The notes below the pieces were generated by a model, which did not search any database, was not told the DNA's origin, and was given only the letters and a program-made list of their open reading frames with translations. Position numbers and translations under genes: made by a program. From NCBI RefSeq assembly GCF_028993575.1, contig NZ_CP118615.1, forward strand, positions 1,984,001 through 2,048,000: a stretch of DNA of 64,000 nucleotides. The letters are read 5' to 3'. The DNA comes from Micromonospora cathayae. GTDB taxonomy: Bacteria > Actinomycetota > Actinomycetes > Mycobacteriales > Micromonosporaceae. Position 1 is the first letter of the stretch. Each line of letters begins with the position of its first letter. Below are positions 34,208 through 41,577 of this stretch, one piece after another.

Positions 34208-35245
34208 GTGGAGGTTCGTGTCGGTCGGCTGACCCTGCGGCTGCGTACGCTTTTCCGGAGTTCGGGGTTCGCCTACGACTCGACGGACACCTGCGTCGCG
34301 ACCATCGTCCACGACGGCGTCACCGGCCACGGGGAGGGCACCCCGGCCTGGGCGCACGGGGAGACCGTCGAGGACGTGATCGCGGCGGTCGCCGGGCAGG
34401 GCGGCAGCGTCCTCGGCACCGACCTGTCCGACCCCGACCGGGTCCTCGACCGGATCGCCGACTGGCCGGCGCCGATCGGTGCCCGGATGGCGTTGGACGG
34501 CGCGGTGCACGACTGGCTCGGCCGGTCCGCCGGCCTACCGACCTGGCAGCTGCTGGGGCTGCCGCGCACCCTCGCCCGGCAGACCGGGTACACGATCGGG
34601 ATCGGCAGCCTGGCGGAGACCCTGACGGCGGCGGCGGACGCCCCCGAGGTGGGCGCGTTCAAGATGAAGGTACGCGGCGCGGAGGACCTCGACCGGCTGG
34701 TCGCGGTCCGGAACGCGACCGGCCTGCCGCTCCGGATCGACGCCAACGAGGCGTGGGACCTCGCGACCGCCCGCGAGCTGACCCCACGCCTGCGCGACCT
34801 CGACGTCCAGCTCATCGAGCAACCGTTCCCCCGGGACGCGCCCGACGCCTACCGCCGCTACCGCGAACTACCGGGCCGGCTGCCGGTCTTTCTCGACGAG
34901 GGCTGCACCGACGTGCCCAGCGTCCACGCCGCAGCCGGGCTCGCCGACGGCGTGGTGGTCAAGTTGGCCAAGTCGGGCGGCGTCCGGGCCACCCGCCGGG
35001 TGATGGAGGCCGCCCGGCGGCTCGGCCTTTCGGTGATGCTGAGCTGCAACACCGAGTCGGAGCTGGCGCTCAGCCAGGCGGCGCTGCTGGCCCCGCTCGC
35101 CGACCGGATCGACCTCGACAGCCAGTTCCTGCTGCGCGACCCGCCCTTCCGGGGGCTGGGGCTCGACCGGGGCCGGATCGTGCTCGGGGACGCCCCCGGC
35201 CTGGGGGTCACACCCAGCGGCGGTCACCCGGTGGGGCAGCCGTGA
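34208..35245 (+). CDS. Dipeptide epimerase (enolase superfamily, Ala-Glu epimerase-like)
   Basis: A 345-residue enolase-superfamily protein of the muconate-lactonising subgroup. The acid/base lysines are in FKMKVRG and VVKLAKSGG. The magnesium ligands are in LRIDANEAWD, QLIEQPFPRDA and VFLDEGC, and the expected C-terminal GVTPSGGH is present. This class epimerises the second residue of dipeptides such as L-Ala-L/D-Glu, usually for murein recycling. Here it overlaps an exporter gene and precedes a ligase and methyltransferases, so a biosynthetic use is possible. GTG 34208 lacks an upstream ribosome site, and GTG 34217 is an alternative in the same frame. Confidence 0.88.
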   Translation: MEVRVGRLTLRLRTLFRSSGFAYDSTDTCVATIVHDGVTGHGEGTPAWAHGETVEDVIAAVAGQGGSVLGTDLSDPDRVLDRIADWPAPIGARMALDGAVHDWLGRSAGLPTWQLLGLPRTLARQTGYTIGIGSLAETLTAAADAPEVGAFKMKVRGAEDLDRLVAVRNATGLPLRIDANEAWDLATARELTPRLRDLDVQLIEQPFPRDAPDAYRRYRELPGRLPVFLDEGCTDVPSVHAAAGLADGVVVKLAKSGGVRATRRVMEAARRLGLSVMLSCNTESELALSQAALLAPLADRIDLDSQFLLRDPPFRGLGLDRGRIVLGDAPGLGVTPSGGHPVGQP

Positions 35246-36516
35246 GCCCGGCGGTGGCGGAGCCACCGCGCCGGACCCGCCGGGCCCCGGGCCGGTACGC
35301 CCGCTCCCTCACCGGTGCGCAGCTCGTGGTGCTGGTGGGTGGCTTCCTGGTCAACGTCGGTTCCTTCTCGGTCTATCCGTACCTGGCGGTGCTGCTGCGC
35401 GACCGGACGGGCGCGGGAATGGCGCAGGTCGGCCTGGTCCTCGGGGCGGCGACGCTGGTGCAGTTCGCGAGCGCACCGGTCACCGCGGCGGTGGCCGAGC
35501 GGGTGGGGCTGCAACGGTCCCTGGTCGCCGCCCTGGTCCTGTACAGCCTGGGTGGCGCTGCCTTCCTCACCGGCCGGGAGAGCCCGGCACTCACCATCGC
35601 CGGTCTGTTCCTCATCTCCGGCGGCGGGTCGCTGTACTCGCCGGCGTACCGCAGCTACCTGGTGCACGGGACGGACGGCGAGCAGCGCGCCCGGCTGGTG
35701 TCGGCCGGCAACGCCGCCGGCAACCTCGGCATCGCCGTCGGGCCGGTGGTGGGTGCCCTGCTGCTCGTACGTCCGGGCGTGATGTTCGCCGTCGTGACGG
35801 CGGTCTACACGAGCCTGGCGGTCGGGCACGTCTTCCTGCGCCGGGAGCAGCGCACCGGGGACGCCCCACCGGTGGAACCGTTCCGGCGGATGCTGCACGG
35901 TGCGGCGCTGCTGCCCTTCGTCGTCACCGCCGTCACCTTCTACGTGCACATGCAGTTCTACCAGTACCTTTCCAGCTACGCGCAGGGCCGCGTGCCGACC
36001 CTGCTCTTCGGCGTCGCCATGATGGGGTACTCGCTCGGGCTGGCGGTCGGGCAGCCGCTGGCGGCGCGACGGGTGGAGCGGACGAGCTATCCGGCGGCGA
36101 TGGCCGTCGGGTTCGGCTGCCTGGCGGCGGGGATGGTCGCGTTCGCGGCCGGGACCGGGCCCATGGTGGTGGTCGGGGTGGCCGCGATCAGCGCCGGCAG
36201 CGCGGTGCTGTTCCTCAAGAACGACCTGGCGGCGCTGGCGGGGTCGAGGCGGTCCGCGACCGTGGTGTTCGGCCAGCAGCGGCTGGCGGTCGGAATCGGC
36301 GCCTGCCTCAGCGGCGTGCTCGGCGGCCGGGTGTACGGGCTGTTCGAGCAGGGTGGACAGCTGCCCGCGTTCTGGCTGGTGGTGGCCGCCCAGTGCGTCC
36401 TGCTTCCGGTGCTCGTGCTGGCGGTGGCGCGACGGTCGTACCGGCGTCGGGCCGCCGGCCCGGGTCACCGGCCGGCCGCACCCGCTGACCCTGCCGCCCC
36501 GTCCGAGGCGCGGTGA
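35242..36516 (+). CDS. MFS transporter (12-TM exporter)
   Basis: A 424-residue major facilitator protein with about twelve membrane segments. The first loop after segment 2 is shortened, but VAERVGLQRSLVAALVLYSLGG resembles motif A. SAGNAAGNLGIAVGPVVGALLL is the segment-5 antiporter-like motif, favouring efflux. GTG 35242 overlaps the epimerase stop codon as GTGA, so the two are coupled. It probably exports the product of the biosynthetic genes that follow or precede it. The Ala/Pro-rich tail (about 405-424) is of low complexity. Confidence 0.87.
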   Translation: MSPAVAEPPRRTRRAPGRYARSLTGAQLVVLVGGFLVNVGSFSVYPYLAVLLRDRTGAGMAQVGLVLGAATLVQFASAPVTAAVAERVGLQRSLVAALVLYSLGGAAFLTGRESPALTIAGLFLISGGGSLYSPAYRSYLVHGTDGEQRARLVSAGNAAGNLGIAVGPVVGALLLVRPGVMFAVVTAVYTSLAVGHVFLRREQRTGDAPPVEPFRRMLHGAALLPFVVTAVTFYVHMQFYQYLSSYAQGRVPTLLFGVAMMGYSLGLAVGQPLAARRVERTSYPAAMAVGFGCLAAGMVAFAAGTGPMVVVGVAAISAGSAVLFLKNDLAALAGSRRSATVVFGQQRLAVGIGACLSGVLGGRVYGLFEQGGQLPAFWLVVAAQCVLLPVLVLAVARRSYRRRAAGPGHRPAAPADPAAPSEAR

Positions 36517-36549
36517 CCCCGTCCCCGGCCCGGCCGCGCCGGTCGGGGA

Positions 36550-37671
36550 TCAGGGGCGCCGGCGGTGGGCGGTCGCGGTGGCCGGGGCGGCCGGGGTGGC
36601 CGGGGTGGCGGCCGGGGTGGTGGGTTCCCGGTGCGGCGGGGGCGGAAAACCGCGCCGCAGCCACGACATGGTCGACCAGGGCGGGCTCAGCTCGTCGAGG
36701 GTGACGATCTCGGCCGGTTCCAGCGTCCCCGCGTCGGGGGCCTCCCGGTGGCGGGCGAAGACCCGGTCGACGTAGCGGTGTCCGGTGTCGGCACCCACCA
36801 CCAGGTGCACCCGCTCGGGATGCCGGCGGGCCTCCCAGCGGGCGGCGAGGTACGCCGCGCCGGTGGAGAGCCCGGCGAACACCGCGTGCCCGCGCATCAG
36901 CGCCACCGAACCGGCCATGGCGTGCTGGAAGGTCATCCAGTGCACCTGGTCGTACAGCTCGTGGCGGACGTTGTCGAAGGGGATGGCGCTGCCGATCCCG
37001 GCGATGATGGCCTCCGGGTCCTGGAAGCGTTCGCTGCCGAAGCTGACACTGCCGAACGGTTGGACGCCGACCAGCCGGGTGGTGGGGTCGTGCTCCCGCA
37101 GCGGCTGGACCAGTCCGGCGCTCGACGCGCCCGTGCCGACGCTGGCGACCACGGCGAGGGACGCCTCGGGCAGCGCGGCGCGCACCAGTCCGGCCAGTTC
37201 CGCGTAGCCCAGCCGGTGCACCGGGTCGTGGTACTGGCGCATCCAGTGCATCCGTGGGTCGGCGCGCAGGAGTTCCTGGACCCGGGCCACCCGTCGGTGC
37301 TGGTCGAGCCGCAGGTTCCGCTCGGGGGGCATCTGGTCCACGGTGGCACCGAGGATCTCCAGTTGGGACCGGAGGGCCGGGGTCACCGTGGTCGACGCCA
37401 CGATGTGGCAGCGCAGTCCGTAGCGGTGGCAGACCATGGCCAGGGCGATCGCGTAGATGCCGCTGGAGCTGTCGACCACGGTGTCCCCGGGACGTACGGT
37501 TCCCGCTGCCAGCAGGGCCCGCACCGCCCCCAGCGCGGCGTACACCTTCAGGGTCTCGAAGCGGGCGAGCACCACGTTGTCCGACAGCCGGACCAGGGCC
37601 GGCGCCTTGATCGCGTCGGTGATGTGGGCATGCAGGGGTGGCCTGGTGGTCGACGTGCCCTCGGACGTCAT
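36550..37671 (-). CDS. Cysteine-synthase-like PLP enzyme (fold type II), biosynthetic
   Basis: A 373-residue tryptophan-synthase-beta-family PLP protein. Landmarks are the probable Schiff-base lysine in FETLKVYAALGAV, the Asn-loop equivalent DSSSGIYAIALAMV, the phosphate cup VGTGASSAGL and the downstream GADTGHRY. The usual NPTGSFKDR lysine context is changed, so it is not a housekeeping cysteine synthase. SbnA-like enzymes of this fold make 2,3-diaminopropionate precursors, and others make beta-substituted alanines. ATG 37671 follows AGGAGCG. It is divergent from methyltransferase and ligase genes, suggesting that it supplies an unusual amino acid. The last 25 residues are Pro/Ala/Thr repeats. 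Function beyond the fold is inference. Confidence 0.82.
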   Translation of the reverse strand: MTSEGTSTTRPPLHAHITDAIKAPALVRLSDNVVLARFETLKVYAALGAVRALLAAGTVRPGDTVVDSSSGIYAIALAMVCHRYGLRCHIVASTTVTPALRSQLEILGATVDQMPPERNLRLDQHRRVARVQELLRADPRMHWMRQYHDPVHRLGYAELAGLVRAALPEASLAVVASVGTGASSAGLVQPLREHDPTTRLVGVQPFGSVSFGSERFQDPEAIIAGIGSAIPFDNVRHELYDQVHWMTFQHAMAGSVALMRGHAVFAGLSTGAAYLAARWEARRHPERVHLVVGADTGHRYVDRVFARHREAPDAGTLEPAEIVTLDELSPPWSTMSWLRRGFPPPPHREPTTPAATPATPAAPATATAHRRRP

Positions 37672-37895
37672 CAGCGGGTCGCTCCTCAGATATGCATTGA
37701 CCTCTATGAATGGGGAAAGCAGGGCTGCGCATTGGCGTGGCTCGGCCTGGTCGGCTACCAGAGTTGTCGCCCGGCGAAGGCGTCTGGTTCCAGCCGAACT
37801 CCTCGATCCGATTTCTTTCGACATTGACCGTGGGAACTTTCCCGGGATAGTGCGCGACCTGTGGTGCATCGGTCGTCACGCGAATGGGAGCTGCC

Positions 37896-38675
37896 GTGGA
37901 GTGGTACGAGGACGACACGTTCTGGGTGGACTTCGCGGGAGCGCTGTTCACCCCGCGACGCCGGCGTGAGGCGCGGACCTGGGTGACGACGTCCCCGCTG
38001 CTGGACACGGCCGCCGGCAGCAGGGTGCTCGACCTGGGCTGTGGACCGGGCACCTACGCGGTTCCCCTCGCCGAGCGGGGCGCCCGGGTCACCGGGGTGG
38101 ACCTGAGCGCGGCGATGCTGGGCCGGGCCCGGGAGGCGGCCGAGGCGGCCGGCCGGCCGGTACGCCTGGTCCGCGCCGACATGCGGGAGTTCGTGGAAAC
38201 CTGCTCCTACGACCTGGTCATCAGCATGTACACGTCCTTCGGCTACTTCCCCGACCCGGCACAGAACCAGCTCGTGCTGCGCAACGCGTGGCGCAGTCTG
38301 GTGCCGGGCGGCCGGCTGCTCGTCGACCTGTTCAGCAAGGAGGTCTTCGCCCGGTGGGCCGGCACCCCGAAGGCGGTCGAGGTCGACGGCGGCTGGCTGT
38401 TCATGCGGGACACCGTCCTCGACGACTGGACCCGGTTCCGCAGCGACTGGACCCTGGTGCGGGACGGCGTCGCCCGGCACGGATTCTTCGAACAGTTCGT
38501 CTACAGCGCCGCCGAGATCCGCTGGATGCTGACGGCCGCCGGGTTCGTCGACATCCGCTGCTTCGGTGGGTTCGCCGGAGAACCGTACGACAACCACGCG
38601 CAGCGGCTGCTCGTCCAGGCGACCCGCCCGACGGAAAGCGGAGCGAGCACGGCGACCGGGAGGGCCGGGGCGTGA
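37896..38675 (+). CDS. SAM-dependent methyltransferase 1 of the biosynthetic island
   Basis: A 259-residue class I methyltransferase. Motif I is VLDLGCGPGTYAVPLA, the acidic loop is VTGVDLSAAML, motif II includes VRADMREFV, and the post-motif FEQFVYSAAEIRWMLTAAGF is typical of the small-molecule methyltransferase group. GTG 37896 is favoured because GGGAG lies five bases upstream; ATG 37884 is in frame but has no ribosome site. The stop overlaps the GTG of the ATP-grasp ligase, so methylation and ligation are coupled in expression. Whether it acts on N, O or C cannot be told. Confidence 0.88.
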   Translation: MEWYEDDTFWVDFAGALFTPRRRREARTWVTTSPLLDTAAGSRVLDLGCGPGTYAVPLAERGARVTGVDLSAAMLGRAREAAEAAGRPVRLVRADMREFVETCSYDLVISMYTSFGYFPDPAQNQLVLRNAWRSLVPGGRLLVDLFSKEVFARWAGTPKAVEVDGGWLFMRDTVLDDWTRFRSDWTLVRDGVARHGFFEQFVYSAAEIRWMLTAAGFVDIRCFGGFAGEPYDNHAQRLLVQATRPTESGASTATGRAGA

Positions 38676-39895
38676 CCATCGTGCTGCTCGAGGCGCTCAC
38701 CTTCGGCCTGGCCCGGCTGCGCGACGCCGCCACCGGGGCCGGACACCGGCTGTGCCTGCTCACCGGCGACCGGTCGGTCTACTCGTACGAACTGGACCGC
38801 CTCGGCCCGGACGACCTGACGGTGATCGACGTGGACACCACCGACGTGGCCGCCTGCGCCGCCGTCCTCGACCGGATCCCGGACCTGGCCGGGCTGGTCA
38901 ACTCCACCGACACCTGGATGCTGCCCGGGGCCGAACTGGCCGAACGCTTCGGGCTGGCCACCCTCGGCCTGGACACCGCCCGTACCCTGCGCGACAAGGC
39001 CCGGGTCCGCACCCTGCTGCACGGGGCCGGGCTCAGCCGGGCCGGCGCGACCCGGGTGACACCGACTGCCGAGGCGGTCACCGCGGCGGCCACCACGATC
39101 GGCTACCCGCTCATCGTCAAGGACGCCGCCGGCACCTCGTCCCGGTCGGTCTGGCTGATCCGCGACGACGCCGACCGGGACCGGGCCGCCCGCCAGGTCC
39201 CGGACGCCACCCTGCTCGGCGGGCACCTGGTGGCCGAACCGTACTTCCCCGGCCCGGTCTACAGCGCCGAGACGATCAGTTGGCAGGGGCGGACCAGGCT
39301 GCTGGCGGTGGCCGTGCACATCCACACCCCCGAACCCGTCCGCCGGGAGGAGGCCGTCGCCCTGCCCGTCGCCCTGTCGCCCGACGAACTGGCGCGGCTG
39401 GAGACCTGGCTCGGCGACGTGCTCGCCACCGTCGGATTCTCCGGCGGCATGGCCCACACCGAGTTCGTCCAGACCTCCGACGGGCCGGAGGTCGTCGAGG
39501 TCAACGGACGTATCGCCGGGGCGGTCATCGGCGAGATGCTGTGCCGTTCCCTCGGGGTGAACGTCTACACCGCTGTCGTCGACACCGCCCTGAACCGGCG
39601 ACCCCGACTACTGGACACGCCGCTGAACCCCGGCCCGGGGCACGGCATGGTCTTCCTGCACCCGCCGGCCCCGGGCCGACTCGCCGGCTGGCACGGACCC
39701 GAACGCCTGCCGATCTTCCCCGGCCGTCCCGAGTTCTTTCCGACCGCCCAGGTCGGGGACCGGATCGTCCACCTCGCCGACCAGCGGGGCTGTACCGCCC
39801 TGGTGCTGGCCGAGGGCCCCACCGCCGAACTGGGCCTCCATCGCGCGCTGGCCGCCGCCGGCACCGTCACCCACCGGATGCGCCCACTGGACTGA
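38672..39895 (+). CDS. ATP-grasp carboxylate-amine ligase
   Basis: A 407-residue ATP-grasp ligase. The N-terminal pre-ATP domain (1-100) precedes ATARTLRDKARVRTLLHGAGL-type sequence at about 105-125. The ATP-binding lysine and loop are YPLIVKDAAGTSSRSVWLI, and the metal-binding core is HTEFVQTSDGPEVVEVNGRIAG. These enzymes activate a carboxylate as acyl-phosphate and join it to an amine, often making dipeptides or amino-acid amides. It sits between two methyltransferases and opposite a diaminopropionate-type PLP enzyme. That supports a dipeptide-like product, an inference. The start GTG 38672 overlaps the preceding stop. Confidence 0.9.
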   Translation: MTIVLLEALTFGLARLRDAATGAGHRLCLLTGDRSVYSYELDRLGPDDLTVIDVDTTDVAACAAVLDRIPDLAGLVNSTDTWMLPGAELAERFGLATLGLDTARTLRDKARVRTLLHGAGLSRAGATRVTPTAEAVTAAATTIGYPLIVKDAAGTSSRSVWLIRDDADRDRAARQVPDATLLGGHLVAEPYFPGPVYSAETISWQGRTRLLAVAVHIHTPEPVRREEAVALPVALSPDELARLETWLGDVLATVGFSGGMAHTEFVQTSDGPEVVEVNGRIAGAVIGEMLCRSLGVNVYTAVVDTALNRRPRLLDTPLNPGPGHGMVFLHPPAPGRLAGWHGPERLPIFPGRPEFFPTAQVGDRIVHLADQRGCTALVLAEGPTAELGLHRALAAAGTVTHRMRPLD

Positions 39896-40010
39896 CCGTC
39901 CGCCCCCGACCACCGCATGAGCCTGCTGGGACCGACCGTCCGCCCCACCCACCTGGACCGACCGTCCGCCCCCGACCCACCCACCTGGACCGACCGCCCG
40001 CACCCACCTC
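39893..40010 (+). repeat. Degenerate tandem repeats between ligase and second methyltransferase
   Basis: Four imperfect copies of a roughly 25-32-base unit, GGACCGACCGTCCGCCCC followed by ACCCACCT-like sequence, run from the ligase stop codon to 15 bases before the second methyltransferase. The spacer contains no other feature apart from the AGGAG ribosome site at its end. Confidence 0.7.
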
Positions 40011-40025
40011 GACAGGAGCCGCCCC

Positions 40026-40814
40026 GTGACCACGTACGGACCGGAGACCTACGGCGAGCGCAACGCCGACGTCTACGACGAATGGCACGCCGACCTCGAC
40101 CCGACCGACGCCGTGCGCTGCCTGACCGAGCTGATCGGGGACGGTCCGGCCGGACCCGTCCTGGAACTGGCCGTGGGCACCGGCCGGGTCACCATCCCCC
40201 TCGCCGAGCAGGGGATCGACCTGCGGGGCGTCGACTCGTCCGAGGCGATGGTGGCCCGGCTGCGGGCCAAACCCGGCGGGGAGCGGATCCCGGTGACCAT
40301 CGGCGACATGGTCGACGTCGAGCCGGGCACCGACGACCGGTTCGCCATGGTCTTCGTCGTCTTCACCACGTTCTTCTTCCTGATGAACCAGGAGGACCAG
40401 GTGCGCTGCTTCGCCAACGTCGCGCGTCGGCTCGTGCCGGGCGGCCGGTTCGTCCTGGAGTGCGTGGTGCCCGACCTGGCCCGTTACCAGCGCAACCAGA
40501 GCGTCGACGCGCACCGGGTCGACCACGAGCACGTCCGCCTGGTCGCGGTGCGGCACGACCCGGTGAACCAGCGTTTCGACGGCCAGCACATCCTCATCGG
40601 CGGCGACGGGCAGGTCCGGTTGGCGCCGGTGTCGATGCGGTACGCCTGGCCGTCGGAACTCGACCTGATGGCCCGGATGGCGGGTCTGGAACGCCGGCAC
40701 CGGTGGGGTGGCTGGCGGCGCGAACCGTACGTCGGCACCGGCACCCACGTCACCGTCTACGAGAAGCCGACCCAGCCGACCCAGCCGACCCAGCCGACCC
40801 AGCCGACCAGCTGA
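40026..40814 (+). CDS. SAM-dependent methyltransferase 2 of the biosynthetic island
   Basis: A 262-residue class I methyltransferase. Motif I is VLELAVGTGRVTIPLA, followed by LRGVDSSEAMVARL, TIGDMVDV and the MVFVVFTTFFFLMNQEDQVRCFANVARRLVPGGRFVLE block. It resembles small-molecule methyltransferases of actinomycete clusters. GTG 40026 follows GACAGGAGCC. The C-terminus runs into a pentapeptide-scale QPT repeat (QPTQPTQPTQPTS) encoded by a 9-base tandem repeat, and the gene end overlaps the convergent ABC ATPase gene by 65 bases. Confidence 0.87.
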   Translation: MTTYGPETYGERNADVYDEWHADLDPTDAVRCLTELIGDGPAGPVLELAVGTGRVTIPLAEQGIDLRGVDSSEAMVARLRAKPGGERIPVTIGDMVDVEPGTDDRFAMVFVVFTTFFFLMNQEDQVRCFANVARRLVPGGRFVLECVVPDLARYQRNQSVDAHRVDHEHVRLVAVRHDPVNQRFDGQHILIGGDGQVRLAPVSMRYAWPSELDLMARMAGLERRHRWGGWRREPYVGTGTHVTVYEKPTQPTQPTQPTQPTS

Positions 40815-41574
40815 CCGGGACGTCGATCGTGGGGGTCGCCGCCAGCAGCGCCCGGGTGTACGGGTGACGCGGGCCCGTGGTGACCTCCACGGTCGGCCCC
40901 TGCTCGACGATCCGGCCGGCCCGCATCACCGCGACCCGGTTCGCGAGCTGCCGCACCACGGCGAGATCGTGGGAGATGAACAGACACGCCAGGCCGAGCC
41001 GGTCCCGCAGGTCGCAGAGCAGGTTGAGGATCTTCGCCTGTACCGACACGTCGAGCGCCGTGACAGGCTCGTCGCAGACGAGCAGCCGGGGACCCAGGGC
41101 GATCGCGCGGGCGATCGCGACGCGCTGCTGCTGCCCCCCGGACAGGTGCCGGGGCCGACGGTCGCCGACCCCGGGATCGAGTCCGACGAGGTCCAGCAGC
41201 TCGTCCACCCGGGTCGCGCGGGTACGGGCGTCCCCGATCCGGTGGATCCGCAGCGGCTCGACGACCGCCTGCCGCACCGTCTGTCGGGGACCGAGGGTCA
41301 GGGACGGGTCCTGGAACACCATCTGGACCTGGCGTCGGTGCGTGCGCAGCGCCCGGCCCCGGAGGGCGTGCACGTCGGACCCGGCGAAGCGCACCACACC
41401 CACCGCCGGGCGGTGCAGCCCGGTGACCACCCGGGCCAGCGTGGTCTTCCCGCAGCCCGACTCGCCGACCAGCCCGACGATCTCACCCGGGTCGACGCGC
41501 ATCGTGACGTCCTCGATCACGGTGCCACGACCCGCCCGCCGGTAGCCGGCGGTCACCCGCTCGATCTCCAGCAT
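40750..41574 (-). CDS. Peptide/nickel-type ABC transporter ATPase (DppF/OppF class)
   Basis: A 274-residue ABC ATPase. Walker A is GESGCGKTTLA, the signature LSGGQQQRVAIARAIA, Walker B LLVCDEP with TALDVSVQ, and the H-loop ISHDLAVV. The DppF/OppF-like C-terminus HPYTRALLAATP follows, but the usual zinc-like cysteine cap is missing; the chain instead ends in glycine-serine-alanine repeats that overlap methyltransferase 2. It starts three bases after the stop of the upstream fused permease-ATPase gene and is the last gene of the importer operon. Confidence 0.9.
   Translation of the reverse strand: MLEIERVTAGYRRAGRGTVIEDVTMRVDPGEIVGLVGESGCGKTTLARVVTGLHRPAVGVVRFAGSDVHALRGRALRTHRRQVQMVFQDPSLTLGPRQTVRQAVVEPLRIHRIGDARTRATRVDELLDLVGLDPGVGDRRPRHLSGGQQQRVAIARAIALGPRLLVCDEPVTALDVSVQAKILNLLCDLRDRLGLACLFISHDLAVVRQLANRVAVMRAGRIVEQGPTVEVTTGPRHPYTRALLAATPTIDVPVSWSAGSAGSAGSAGSASRRR
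40766..40810. repeat. Five-unit 9-bp tandem repeat shared by two convergent gene ends
   Basis: The unit GCCGACCCA occurs five times in a row (last copy GCCGACCAG). On the plus strand it encodes the QPT repeats at the end of methyltransferase 2. On the minus strand it encodes GSA-type repeats at the end of the ABC ATPase. Because 9 is a multiple of 3, unit gain or loss keeps both frames open. Confidence 0.9.
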
Positions 41575-41577
41575 CGG

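Noticed and set aside
40766..40810. Possible CRISPR array or attachment site at the 9-bp repeat
   Set aside because: Units are only 9 bases, directly adjacent with no spacers, and in frame with both genes; this is a coding microsatellite.
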